DNA of 64,000 nt. It comes from Sandarakinorhabdus glacialis. GTDB taxonomy: Bacteria > Pseudomonadota > Alphaproteobacteria > Sphingomonadales > Sphingomonadaceae. This document shows positions 1 through 6,884 of this stretch, in pieces (within the stretch, counting starts at the first letter, position 1; every line of letters begins with the position of its first letter). The stretch lies in assembly GCF_014643455.1 (NCBI RefSeq), contig NZ_BMJM01000004.1, forward strand, positions 1 through 64,000, given 5' to 3'. The notes under the pieces are model-generated. The model saw nothing but the letters and a program-made list of their open reading frames with translations, had not been told where the DNA came from and did no database searches. Position numbers and translations under genes: made by a program.

Positions 1-1
1 C

Positions 2-124
2 CGCAACGCCATCGAGCGCATGTTCTGCCGCCTCAAAGACTGCCGTCGCCTCGCCACCCGCTACGATAAACTCGCCGCCAACTTCCTCGGCAACATCCAC
101 CTCGCTATCGTAAGCGTGGCCTGA
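2..124 (+). pseudogene. IS5-family transposase, C-terminal remnant
   Basis: The frame entered from the left edge reads a typical IS5-family transposase C-terminus, with the E-containing block NAIERMFCRLKD followed by RRLATRYDKLA, and stops at a TGA at 122-124. It has no start inside the window. From base 110 onward the sequence is the terminal inverted repeat of the IS66 element, so only 2-109 is real IS5 sequence and the last residues (VSVA) are read from IS66. It is therefore a remnant cut off by the IS66 element. Its sequence resembles the C-termini of the two IS5-family copies at 4.4-6.1 kb but is not identical to either. Confidence 0.8.
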
Positions 125-1662
125 AGGCCGCCGTCGGCGGCTTGGGCGACCTGCTGGTCGGCGCCGGCTGTCCAGTTCCACGGCATGAGTTCGTCCCAGC
201 GCGATGCCGGCCAGTTGCCGGCGATCTTGGCGGTGACGTCGGCGATGTAGGATTGCGGGTCGACGCCGTTGGCTTTGCAGGTCTCGATGACGGAGTAGAT
301 GGCGGCGGCGCGTTCGCCGCCGACCTTTGATCCGGCGAACAGCCAGTTGCGACGTCCAACGGCAATGCTGCGGATCGCGCGTTCGGCAATGTTGTTGTCA
401 ATCTCGAGACGGCCGTCGTCGAGGAACCGCAGCAGCGCCGGCCATAGCTTGACGCCATAGCTGATCGCCTTGGCCATCTCGGACTTCGGCGACAGCCGCC
501 GCAAGGCGTCGTCGAGCGCGGCACGAAACGCATCGACAATGGCGACGGATTGGTCCTGGCGGGCAGCACGCCGCACATCGGGCGGCTGCCCACGCACCTC
601 GGCTTCGACAATGTAAAGCGCCGCGATGCGATCGAGCAGATCGGTCGTCAGGGCGGTCGGCTTGGCCTGGTGGATATCAAAGATCTTGCGCCGGAAGTGC
701 GCCCAGCAGGCGACTTCAGTAACCCGACCGCTGGCGTAGAGCTGGTTGTAGCCAGCATGGGCATCGGCCTGCAGGGACCCGGTGTAGCTGGCCAGATGCT
801 TCTGGGGATGGGCACCGGTGCGATCGGTGGTGAACTCGTACCAGACCAGCGGCGGTGTAGCGGCACCCGACGCACGGTCGTCGACGGCATAGACCCAAAG
901 CCTGCCGGTGGCGGTGCGTCGGCGTCCGGGATCGAGCATCGGCACCGGGGTGTCGTCGGTGTGGAGCTTGGCCGCGGTCTGTCCGGTCCAACCTGCAAGG
1001 GTGGATCTGTCGATACCGATACCTTGCGCGGCCATCATCTCGGCCTGGCGATACAGCGGCAGGTGATGATCGAACTTGGCGACGACGATATGCGCCAGCG
1101 TGGCGAATGTTGCCTTGCCGCGAGCGATGGCCTTCACCGGCGCCAGTGCCTGGACAATGGTCTCGCAGACGCGGCAACTATACTTGGGGCGGATATGGCG
1201 AACGACCCGCCAACTGACTGGCACGACGTCGAGCATCTCGTCGGCATCGGCGCTGAGGGGCCGCAAAACACCACCGCATGCCGGACATGCACAGGTGCCG
1301 GACACGGGTTCATGGACAATCTCGAAGCGCGGCAGATGCGCCGGCAATGCCCGGACCGGCGGCGTGCGATCGGCGGCGATCTTGCCGCGCTGACGATCCC
1401 CAGCGACTGCGGCGGCTGCGGTCTCGAGTTCTTCGAGCGCCAGCTCAAGCTGGGCGATCTCGCGGGTCAGCTTCTCGGATGACTTGCCGAACGACATGCG
1501 CTTGAGCCGGGCGATCTGGACGCGCAGCATATCGATAAGCAGATCGCGCGCCGCAATATCGGCGCGGGCGCCGGCGAGGGCGGCATCGCGCTCGGCCAAA
1601 AGCGCTTCCAGTGCGGCGATCCGCTGGTCCCGATCGGGGGTTGAGATGCCTACGTCTGACAC
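61..1662 (-). CDS. tnpC: IS66-family transposase TnpC, with internal deletion
   Basis: This is the DDE transposase of the IS66 element. In order it shows a coiled N-terminal region (about residues 10-85), a zinc-finger-like region with CACPAC (124-129) and CRVC (163-166), and the catalytic core with TDDTPVP (235-241), an aspartate in LQADAHAGY (about 300) and the DNNIAER glutamate block (422-428). Between LAGWTGQT (222-229) and AAKLHTDD family members usually carry roughly 20-25 further residues, which are missing here without breaking the frame. The usual stop near the end of the element is also absent, so the last ~15 residues are translated from flanking IS5 sequence. The start is GTG at 1662. 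I expect this copy to be inactive or impaired, but the frame is open throughout. Confidence 0.85.
   Translation of the reverse strand: MSDVGISTPDRDQRIAALEALLAERDAALAGARADIAARDLLIDMLRVQIARLKRMSFGKSSEKLTREIAQLELALEELETAAAAVAGDRQRGKIAADRTPPVRALPAHLPRFEIVHEPVSGTCACPACGGVLRPLSADADEMLDVVPVSWRVVRHIRPKYSCRVCETIVQALAPVKAIARGKATFATLAHIVVAKFDHHLPLYRQAEMMAAQGIGIDRSTLAGWTGQTAAKLHTDDTPVPMLDPGRRRTATGRLWVYAVDDRASGAATPPLVWYEFTTDRTGAHPQKHLASYTGSLQADAHAGYNQLYASGRVTEVACWAHFRRKIFDIHQAKPTALTTDLLDRIAALYIVEAEVRGQPPDVRRAARQDQSVAIVDAFRAALDDALRRLSPKSEMAKAISYGVKLWPALLRFLDDGRLEIDNNIAERAIRSIAVGRRNWLFAGSKVGGERAAAIYSVIETCKANGVDPQSYIADVTAKIAGNWPASRWDELMPWNWTAGADQQVAQAADGGLQATLTIARWMLPRKLAASLS
110..132 (+). repeat. IS66 left terminal inverted repeat
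   Basis: The sequence starts GTAAGCGTGGCCTGAAGGCC and matches the reverse complement of 2590-2612 except at two positions. The tnpC reading frame runs straight through it and out of the element. Confidence 0.85.
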
Positions 1663-1734
1663 TGGAATCTGTTAGCAGATCACCACCGGAATCGCCAGGA
1701 TAATCCCTGAAAATCCATGAAAATATGTGATTTA

Positions 1735-2082
1735 TCAGCTAGCTAGCGAAGGCTGCCAAGTCCGCTCCGGGCGCCGCCAGTCGATACCTTCGAGCAGCAT
1801 CGACAGTTGGGCCGGGGTCAAGTGGACGGCCTCGGGCGCGGTCACTGGCCAGACGAAGCGGCCACGGTCCATGCGCTTGGAAAACAGGCACAGCCCCTGG
1901 CCGTCATACCAGAGCAGCTTGATCAGATCGCCGCGCCGTCCGCGAAAAGCGAACAGCGCGCCGGAATGCGGGCTCTGCTTCAGGCTTTGCTGGACCAACA
2001 CCGCCAGGCCATCGAAGCCCTTGCGCATATCGGTCGCGCCGCACGCCAGCCAGATCTTCGTGGTCGCCGGTAGTGGGATCAT
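1735..2082 (-). CDS. tnpB: IS66 accessory protein TnpB (IS66 Orf2 family)
   Basis: This 115-residue protein has the family fingerprint: WLACGATDMRKGFDGLA near the N-terminus, GALFAFRGRRGDLIKLLWYDGQGLC in the middle (quoted here in two parts joined by the family core) and KRMDRGRFVWP after it. Length is normal. It is required for transposition in IS66 elements, though its biochemical role is not well established. It lies between tnpA and tnpC, 44 bases after tnpA and 72 bases before tnpC, and appears intact. Confidence 0.9.
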   Translation of the reverse strand: MIPLPATTKIWLACGATDMRKGFDGLAVLVQQSLKQSPHSGALFAFRGRRGDLIKLLWYDGQGLCLFSKRMDRGRFVWPVTAPEAVHLTPAQLSMLLEGIDWRRPERTWQPSLAS

Positions 2083-2126
2083 CGCGGCAGGATCGCCAGC
2101 ACGCGCGCCAACGCTGCCGCATCGAC

Positions 2127-2486
2127 CTAAGCATCAACGCTGATCCGAATGCCCGATGGAAACTCGATGCTGATCCGGCCCGAGACATCGGGCGACGGCG
2201 ACAGCGATGGCGGCGGCGGCAAAAGCGCAACCTGCTGTTCGGGTGCCGCGATCCGGACCTCGGCGAAATCCGGCATTGCTGCCACCGGCATAATCCCGGT
2301 CAACTCGCCCGACATTGCCTGCTTGCGCCATGTGTAGAGCAACCCGCTCGAAATCTCGTGCCGTTCGATCGCCGTGCGTACCGATCCGCCCGAGCCGAAA
2401 GCATCGCGCAACATCCCGAGCTTTTGACCGACCGTCCAATATCGGCGGCCGGAAACGCGTGCCACCACCTCGATCCGACTGGTCAT
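2127..2486 (-). CDS. tnpA: IS66 helix-turn-helix protein TnpA
   Basis: This is a 119-residue transposase-associated protein with an N-terminal helix-turn-helix segment (SGRRYWTVGQKLGMLRDAF and HEISSGLLYTWRKQ) and a variable proline-rich C-terminus. I start it at the ATG at 2486 (MTSRIEVV). The frame is open 22 codons further upstream to 2552, but that extension does not look like the family and crosses a perfect palindrome at 2481-2504 that contains the chosen start codon. It is the first gene of the IS66 operon and probably binds DNA at the element's ends. Confidence 0.83.
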   Translation of the reverse strand: MTSRIEVVARVSGRRYWTVGQKLGMLRDAFGSGGSVRTAIERHEISSGLLYTWRKQAMSGELTGIMPVAAMPDFAEVRIAAPEQQVALLPPPPSLSPSPDVSGRISIEFPSGIRISVDA

Positions 2487-2504
2487 ACGACTGCTCGTAT
2501 GACC
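2481..2504. repeat. Perfect 10-bp palindrome over the tnpA start
   Basis: GGTCATACGA and TCGTATGACC are separated by CTGC. The left arm contains the tnpA start codon (CAT on the plus strand). It could be an operator for TnpA or a hairpin that hides the start codon from ribosomes; neither can be decided from sequence. Confidence 0.6.
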
Positions 2505-2589
2505 AGTCGCTCCCTCGTCACCCAAATCCGACACCAGCAAAACCCAGATCAAAGGGGTGCAAACAACGCAACTCGGGCGTCACGCGCAA

Positions 2590-2612
2590 GGCGGCCTTCA
2601 GACCGCGCTTAC
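2590..2612 (-). repeat. IS66 right terminal inverted repeat
   Basis: Read on the minus strand it starts GTAAGCGCGGTCTGAAGGCC. It lies about 100 bases upstream of tnpA and directly abuts the truncated IS3 orfA. Confidence 0.85.
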
Positions 2613-2811
2613 TGAGCTTGCGGTTCTCCTCCTCGAGCTGCTTCACGCGCCGCAACTCGCCGACGCCAAGCCCGCCGTAGACCTTCTTCCAGCGGTAGAA
2701 TGTCTGCTCGGACACGCCCATCCGGCGGATCACCTCCGCGACTGGTGTCCCCGTCTCAGCCTGCTTCAGCGCGTACGCAATCTGCTCTTCGGTGTACCTG
2801 CTCTTCTTCAC
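2613..2811 (-). pseudogene. IS3-family OrfA, truncated
   Basis: The N-terminus (MKKSRYTEEQIAYALKQAE) and the helix-turn-helix EVIRRMGVSEQTFYRWKK are those of IS3-family OrfA proteins, followed by the start of the leucine zipper (RRVKQLEEENRKL). The match stops abruptly where the IS66 terminal repeat begins at 2612; what follows in the frame is IS66 sequence. OrfB is absent. The remnant's outer end is probably near 2890, where the minus strand reads TTGACGTCCCCCCG. It cannot transpose by itself. Confidence 0.85.
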
Positions 2812-2890
2812 GGTCTGCTCCTTCCTCGCGGTTGGTCACACAGCCGGAAAACTCGCATTCAAACCGGAGGAAGAAAACGGGGGGACGTCA

Positions 2891-3348
2891 ACTGTCCGAT
2901 GCGAGATGCAAGACGATCTGCTTCGCATACGGCTCTCCGAGGTCTGTTGATACGTCAGGCCTCCACGCGCCCCCTGTGACGATGGAACTGAACGAATGGC
3001 GGAAAGCACCTATTGGCACTTTAAAGCAGCCGGGCGGTAATTCACCAAACATGCTCATGGCATGCAAGTGAAACAGCGGACTTGTGGGAGCGGGTGGAGC
3101 GGCATCGGTGGTCACTGGCGTGCTCGGTGCGGTCTATTCGATGATGAGCTATCATCGCCACCTTCGGGACGATCGGAAAGATAACGAAGCACTCTGAGAA
3201 TCCCAGCGCTCCCCGAGATCATCGGTCCCATGCAGCCGACCCCATCGCGCTGAGGTCTGCACCTGATCTTTGATGTCTCGCTTTGCCAGTGCCCGCGCGG
3301 TGCTTGGCGCACCGGAGCACGATCAGCCCCGGTGCGCCGAAAGCCTGA
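2891..3348. other. Intergenic stretch between IS remnant and PEP-CTERM gene
   Basis: No convincing gene is present. One short frame on the plus strand (3084-3197, GTG start, 37 residues) encodes a hydrophobic helix followed by a charged tail (GVLGAVYSMMSYHRHLRDDRK). It has no visible ribosome binding site and an in-frame stop just upstream, so it may be the tail of a gene destroyed by the insertion events. A 75-residue minus-strand frame (2888-3115) matches nothing I recognise. A hairpin at 3306-3338 belongs to the following gene. Confidence 0.5.
3306..3338 (-). terminator. Hairpin after PEP-CTERM gene
   Basis: A perfect 10-bp stem (GGCGCACCGG / CCGGTGCGCC) with a 13-base loop lies 10 bases past the stop of the 3349-4275 gene. 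There is no T-run after it, so it may act as a Rho-independent-like stop or as a 3' stability element. The other PEP-CTERM gene in the window has an analogous hairpin at 21843-21877. Confidence 0.6.
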
Positions 3349-4275
3349 TCAGGCGTTGACCACCGAGCGGCGACGGCGCGCGGCAGCGCCGACAAGGCCG
3401 AAGCCAGCGATCAGCATCGCCCAACTGGCCGGTTCGGGAACGCCGGCGACGAACGCCCCCTGCGAGACTGCCGAAGCGAGCGACGTGGTCAGCGCAGCCT
3501 TTTCGTCGACCGAGAGGTCGTCACCTAGGCGGGTGATGAAGGTCGCGCTGCTGTCGGCGAAACCGCCGCGATTGACCGGCAGCTGAAGGCCGGCGACAAC
3601 GAGCACTTGCTGTCCCGGATTGAGGAAAAGCGAGCCCGGGCTGCACGCGCTGGTGGTGGTGGTGAAGGTCGCCTCGCCGCCAGCCAGTGTGCCGCCGACG
3701 TTGCCGACGCCAAGGACGCCGCTGCTGCATCTGCGATAGAACAGCACGTCGAACAGTTGCTGCGGCGTGCTGAGGCCGGCGATCACGCTCGGGTCCCAGA
3801 TGCCGACATATTGCGTGTAGCGCGCGCCGTTCGGCAGCGAGCCTTCGGCGGGGCTGGTCGAGCTGTTGACGATATGCAGCGATCCGGTGAGCGAGAATAG
3901 GCCGGGCGCCGACCCGTTCCAGGTATAGCTCTGGAAGGCGAAGCTGTTGATGTTCATGCGGACATTGCCGCTGGCCAGCGTGTACGCCCTGATTTCGGGC
4001 AGGTCGAGCGAGCCGTCGAAGCGAACTTCCGACCAGGCACGGTTGTTGCCGGGCTGGACGAGCTTGGTCTGGCCGCCGACACCGACGCCGCCGCCGTAAA
4101 CGCGCGCGGCGATTTGCTGCCCTGGGCCGGTACCGTCGCAAAGCTGGGCGGCACTGACAAGGTTGCAATTGCGCATGGTCGCGAGCGACGCCGAGCCGAC
4201 GGTCGCTGCGGCAGGTGCCGCGAAGAGTGTGCCGGCGACAGCCAGCGTGACGACAGATGAAAGCGCGTAAGTCAT
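3349..4275 (-). CDS. PEPxxWA-CTERM domain secreted protein
   Basis: The 308-residue protein begins with a Sec signal peptide (MTYALSSVVTLAVAGTLFAA, cleavage near AAPAAA) and ends with the sphingomonad sorting tail PEPASWAMLIAGFG followed by an arginine-rich end (AARRRRS). Such tails are known to direct export, cleavage by an exosortase-type enzyme and delivery to the cell surface or matrix. The central part has no domain I recognise; it contains four cysteines in possible pairs. I start at the ATG at 4275 because GAGGGGAAG lies just upstream; an in-frame ATG 14 codons earlier lacks this and would bury the signal peptide. A hairpin follows the stop. Confidence 0.85.
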   Translation of the reverse strand: MTYALSSVVTLAVAGTLFAAPAAATVGSASLATMRNCNLVSAAQLCDGTGPGQQIAARVYGGGVGVGGQTKLVQPGNNRAWSEVRFDGSLDLPEIRAYTLASGNVRMNINSFAFQSYTWNGSAPGLFSLTGSLHIVNSSTSPAEGSLPNGARYTQYVGIWDPSVIAGLSTPQQLFDVLFYRRCSSGVLGVGNVGGTLAGGEATFTTTTSACSPGSLFLNPGQQVLVVAGLQLPVNRGGFADSSATFITRLGDDLSVDEKAALTTSLASAVSQGAFVAGVPEPASWAMLIAGFGLVGAAARRRRSVVNA

Positions 4276-4372
4276 AAATCTTCCCCTCACAGCATACGGG
4301 TCACGATACCAACGCACGCCTCCCCTGTCCAGAATAAGTTACTTAGCCGTATCGAAGTCACATTCGGAGTTA

Positions 4373-5221
4373 GGAGGCGTTGACAAATTCACGCATTACA
4401 GCCGGATTGAGACGAGGTGGATGAAGCCGAGGTAGCTGTCGGCGGTCTTGTCGTATCGGGTTGCGAGGCGGCGGCGTTTTTCAGCTTGTTGAAGCAGTGT
4501 TCGACCATGTGGCGCAGGGCGTAGATTGCGGCATCGACGGGCAGTTGGATCAGGCGGTTCCGCTTGGTCGGGATCATCGCCACGCCGCCACGATCTTCAA
4601 TGTCCTGACGAATGAAATCAGCGTCGTACCCCTTGTCGCCGAGCAGCACTTTGGGCGCAGGTACGTCGGCATTCATGACGGGCAAATAGCCTTTGAAGTC
4701 CGAAACTTCGCCGCCGGTCAGGGCGAACGCTACGGGCAAGCCAATTGCATTGATGCGGAGATGGATCTTGGTCGTAAAGCCACCTTTTGAGCGGCCAAGG
4801 CCCTGGCGCGAAGTCCCCCTTTAGCGCCGGCTGAACAATGGTGTGCCCGGATTATTGTGCTGGCGATCATTTGCAGGCTGGGGTTGCCGCCCCCGCAGTC
4901 GTTGAAGGCTTCCAGCACCAGTTCCCATAGCCCGGACAGCGTCCAGCGCCGGAACTGCCGGTGAACCGACGACCATTTGCCGAAATGCTCGTGCAGATCG
5001 CGCCAGGCAACACCCGTCCGCGCAATCCAAAAAAGTCCCATCCAGAACAGGGCGGTGGTTCCTTGGACGACGACCACTCCGGGGGCCGCCCTCAATCACG
5101 AACGGCTCAAGGCAGGACCACTCCTCGTCGCTCATCAAACCGCGTTTCAAAATGGCCCCCGCAAAAGCCACCTTGAATCAAAATCAGACGCTGCTGGGAA
5201 TCCCCTTTGTCAAACACGTCC
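4373..5221 (-). mobile_element. IS5-family element (copy 1, decayed)
   Basis: The element is bounded by imperfect inverted repeats GGAGGCGTTGACAAA (4373) and, inverted, GGACGTGTTTGACAAA (ending 5221), and flanked by the dinucleotide TA on both sides (4371-4372 and 5222-5223). TA or CTAG targets are usual for the IS427 group of IS5. Length is 849 bp. Its transposase frame is broken at two places besides the normal frameshift site, so the copy is dead. The right-hand TA is shared with copy 2. Confidence 0.85.
4396..5171 (-). pseudogene. IS5-family transposase, frameshifted
   Basis: Three frames together give a full IS5-family transposase: MSDEEWSCLEPFVIEGG from the first, then WIARTGVAWRDLHEHFGKW through IIRAHHCSAGAKGG, then LPVAFALTGGEVSDFKGY and LLGDKGYDADF. 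The passage after AGAKGG at the AAAGGGGG run (about 4815-4822) is the family's normal -1 frameshift. The break after HRPVLDG near 5030, at a run of six A/T pairs, and a third break after LKNA near 4470 (RRLATRYDK continues in another frame) are damage. The native stop would be at 4396-4398. It is a pseudogene. Confidence 0.85.
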
Positions 5222-6014
5222 TAGGTTCTGTTGACATAAGATTTCAACCATAGTCTTGCAGCTGCGATGTTGAGGAAGCTGGCGAAGGACAAAGCTGTCT
5301 TGTCGTAGCCGGTGGCGATGCGGCGCTGGTGCTTGAGAAAGCCGAACATGCGCTCGACGCGGTTGCGGTCCTTGTAGCGCTTGAAGTCGCAGGACGGCGG
5401 GTTTTTGCGGTTCGATTTTGGCGGGATGACAGGCAGGATGCCGTGGAGCAGCAGGCTCTCGCGGAAGCTGTCACCGTCATAGCCCTTGTCGGCCAACAGC
5501 GCCTTTGGGGGCGGCACGGGCATTGCCATCAGGTCATCTACGGCTTTGTAATCGGACGTTTCTCCGCCGGTGAGGACAAAGCCAAGAGGGCGTCCCTGAT
5601 TGTCACAGCGGGCGTGGACCTTGCTCGTGAAGCCGCCGCGTGATCGACCAAAAGCTTCCTTACAGGTCCCCCTTTAGCGCCCGCTGCCTGCGCATGGCCG
5701 CGAACGATGGTACTGTCGATCATGTGCTGCCAGTCGTCGGTCAGGCCGATATCGACCAACGTCTGCAAGAGGGCGTCCCAAACGCCTTGCTCTGCCCAGC
5801 GCCGGAAGCGGACATAGACCGAGTTCCACTTGCCGTAGCGCTCATGCATGTCCCGCCAGGGGCAACCAGTCCGCAGCACGTTCAACATGCCGTTCAGGAA
5901 CAGACGGTTGTCCCCGGCGGGGCGGGACCAACGCCCCCGCTCCGGCGGCAGCAAGCCCCCGATGATCGCCCATTCCTCGTCCGTTAGATCGCCTCGGAAC
6001 ACCGCTGCCTCCAA
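5221..6014 (-). CDS. IS5-family transposase made by -1 frameshift
   Basis: OrfA starts at 6014 (MEAAVFRGDLTDEEWAIIGG), carries the first catalytic aspartate in QHMIDSTIVRGH (residue 100) and would stop at 5538. A -1 shift on the AAAGGGGG run at 5668-5675 leads into the second frame (KEAFGRSRGGFTSKVHARC), which carries LADKGYDGD with the second aspartate and NRVERMFGFLKHQRR with the glutamate, giving about 264 residues. The stop codon TAG (5223-5221) is only half inside the element: its T and A come from the TA target duplication. All three catalytic residues are present, so the element may still be active. Confidence 0.85.
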
Positions 6015-6071
6015 AAGACAGCCTTGAATCAGACATCAACAAGTTTGGGAATACCTTTTGTCAACAGAACC
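5224..6071 (-). mobile_element. IS5-family element (copy 2, apparently intact)
   Basis: Inverted repeats start GGTTCTGTTGACA at 5224 and, on the other strand, at 6071 (GGTTCTGTTGACAAAAGG). Both ends are flanked by TA (5222-5223 and 6072-6073), so the target duplication is visible. Length is 848 bp, the same as copy 1, but the sequence differs clearly, so the two are different members of the IS427-type group and not a duplication. The transposase is open apart from one programmed frameshift. Removing both elements restores the stop codon TAA of the gene ending at 6071. Confidence 0.9.
5668..5675 (-). other. Programmed -1 frameshift site
   Basis: On the minus strand the codons GCT AAA GGG GGA are followed, after slipping back one base, by GGG ACC TGT AAG GAA, which enters the second transposase frame. 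The same AAAGGGGG run is kept in copy 1 at 4815-4822, which argues for function rather than mutation. Confidence 0.75.
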
Positions 6072-6352
6072 TAGGAAAAGTTTACTGCGATGTCATTCTC
6101 ATCGCTTGCCGGCGAGCAGATCAGTTCGCGGCTCGCTCGGGCCATCGAAGCGAAAAGCGCACGCTCTGCGACCCACTCCGCTGAGTAGATGCCGTGGCGC
6201 CAAGCGTTCCGATTACCCTTTGGTGCGCCGGGCGATCGGCCGCCGTGCATTCGGCAGCGGCCGTTTTTCATAGCTGGCGACTGGCACGGCGTCGAGTGAC
6301 GGGTTGAGGCCAGGCAGCGAGGTGAGAGGTGCATGGGCGATCTGCTTTGCAT
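6071..6352 (-). CDS. Small HGG-motif protein, unknown function
   Basis: The 93-residue protein carries a conserved patch CRMHGGRSPGAPKGNRNAW preceded by paired cysteines (CLAS...CQSPAMKNGRC). Proteins with this HGGxSPGAPxGNxNA signature are common in alphaproteobacterial mobile regions next to the gene found here upstream; the role is unknown, though the Cys/His spacing suggests a small zinc-binding fold. I start it at MQSRSP (6352); its first 140 bases overlap the upstream gene in another frame. Its stop TAG (6073-6071) lies exactly where the IS5 copy 2 inserted. Without the IS elements the same protein would end with TAA, so it is not truncated. Confidence 0.75.
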   Translation of the reverse strand: MQSRSPMHLSPRCLASTRHSTPCQSPAMKNGRCRMHGGRSPGAPKGNRNAWRHGIYSAEWVAERALFASMARASRELICSPASDENDIAVNFS

Positions 6353-6884
6353 GGGGTTGTTCCTCTGTTTTTCTGGGCACCCCCTCCCGGACGTGCGCAA
6401 CATTCCCAACGATCGCCTGCCCGCCGGCATTCACGGTTACGCGCTCGACGATGATCTTCTGTGTGCCGCCGCCGCGGTGCCGGCCTAGGCAGTCCATGAG
6501 AAGCGCATAGGACCGTGACAGCTTGGCGGCCTGGGTCAGGTTCATTTCGCGGCCTTCGAACGTCTGGCCCTCGTATACGGCGCGCTTGAGGCATTCCATC
6601 GTGGCATTGTGCAGTCCGAGCATCTGGACAGCGATCATCCCCTCGTGGGCGTCGCGTGGTGCGATAGCAATTAGCCCGGTTGCGACAGCGTCGAACCCGT
6701 CGGGTTTGGCAACATCTGCGAAGCCCGCTGGGAAACTTGCGAGGGCCTGCCGCATCAGCATGGCATTGAATGCGATATGGTCGGTGCCCCCAATGGCCCT
6801 TAGCGGGTCTGTGGGCGCCGAGTTTTGACCGACCGTCTTATTGGACTTTGCAACGGCTACATTGAGTTTCTTAGCGCCAGCCAT
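6213..6884 (-). CDS. Conserved protein of mobile regions, unknown function
   Basis: The 223-residue protein belongs to a family seen in alphaproteobacterial genomic islands and paired with HGG-motif proteins. Recognisable family blocks are GGTDHIAFNAMLMRQAL, EGMIAVQMLGLHNATMECLKRA, QTFEGREMNLTQAAKLSRSYALL and the end of the core with VTVNAGGQAIVGNV. The C-terminal 45 residues are basic and proline-rich and share DNA with the next gene in another frame. No enzyme motif is visible. The gene is inside the tRNA-Ser-linked element. A long inverted repeat lies about 50 bases upstream of its start. Confidence 0.75.
   Translation of the reverse strand: MAGAKKLNVAVAKSNKTVGQNSAPTDPLRAIGGTDHIAFNAMLMRQALASFPAGFADVAKPDGFDAVATGLIAIAPRDAHEGMIAVQMLGLHNATMECLKRAVYEGQTFEGREMNLTQAAKLSRSYALLMDCLGRHRGGGTQKIIVERVTVNAGGQAIVGNVAHVREGVPRKTEEQPHAKQIAHAPLTSLPGLNPSLDAVPVASYEKRPLPNARRPIARRTKG

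Larger units (their letters stand above)
110..2612 (-). mobile_element. IS66-family insertion sequence (tnpA-tnpB-tnpC)
   Basis: The element is bounded by imperfect inverted repeats beginning GTAAGCG, the end sequence usual in the IS66 family. The left end is at 110 and the right end at 2612; about 21 of the outer 23 bases match. Inside are the three IS66 genes in the order tnpA, tnpB, tnpC on the minus strand. IS66 transposition normally makes an 8-bp target duplication. Here the flanks differ (TCGCTATC on the left, TGAGCTTG on the right), and they belong to two different older elements. The boundaries are therefore clear but the copy did not arise by one simple insertion at this site. Length is about 2.5 kb, normal for the family. 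Confidence 0.88.

Noticed and set aside
2888-3115. 75-residue minus-strand frame after the IS3 remnant
   Set aside because: No family, no convincing ribosome binding site and no codon bias that would distinguish it from chance.
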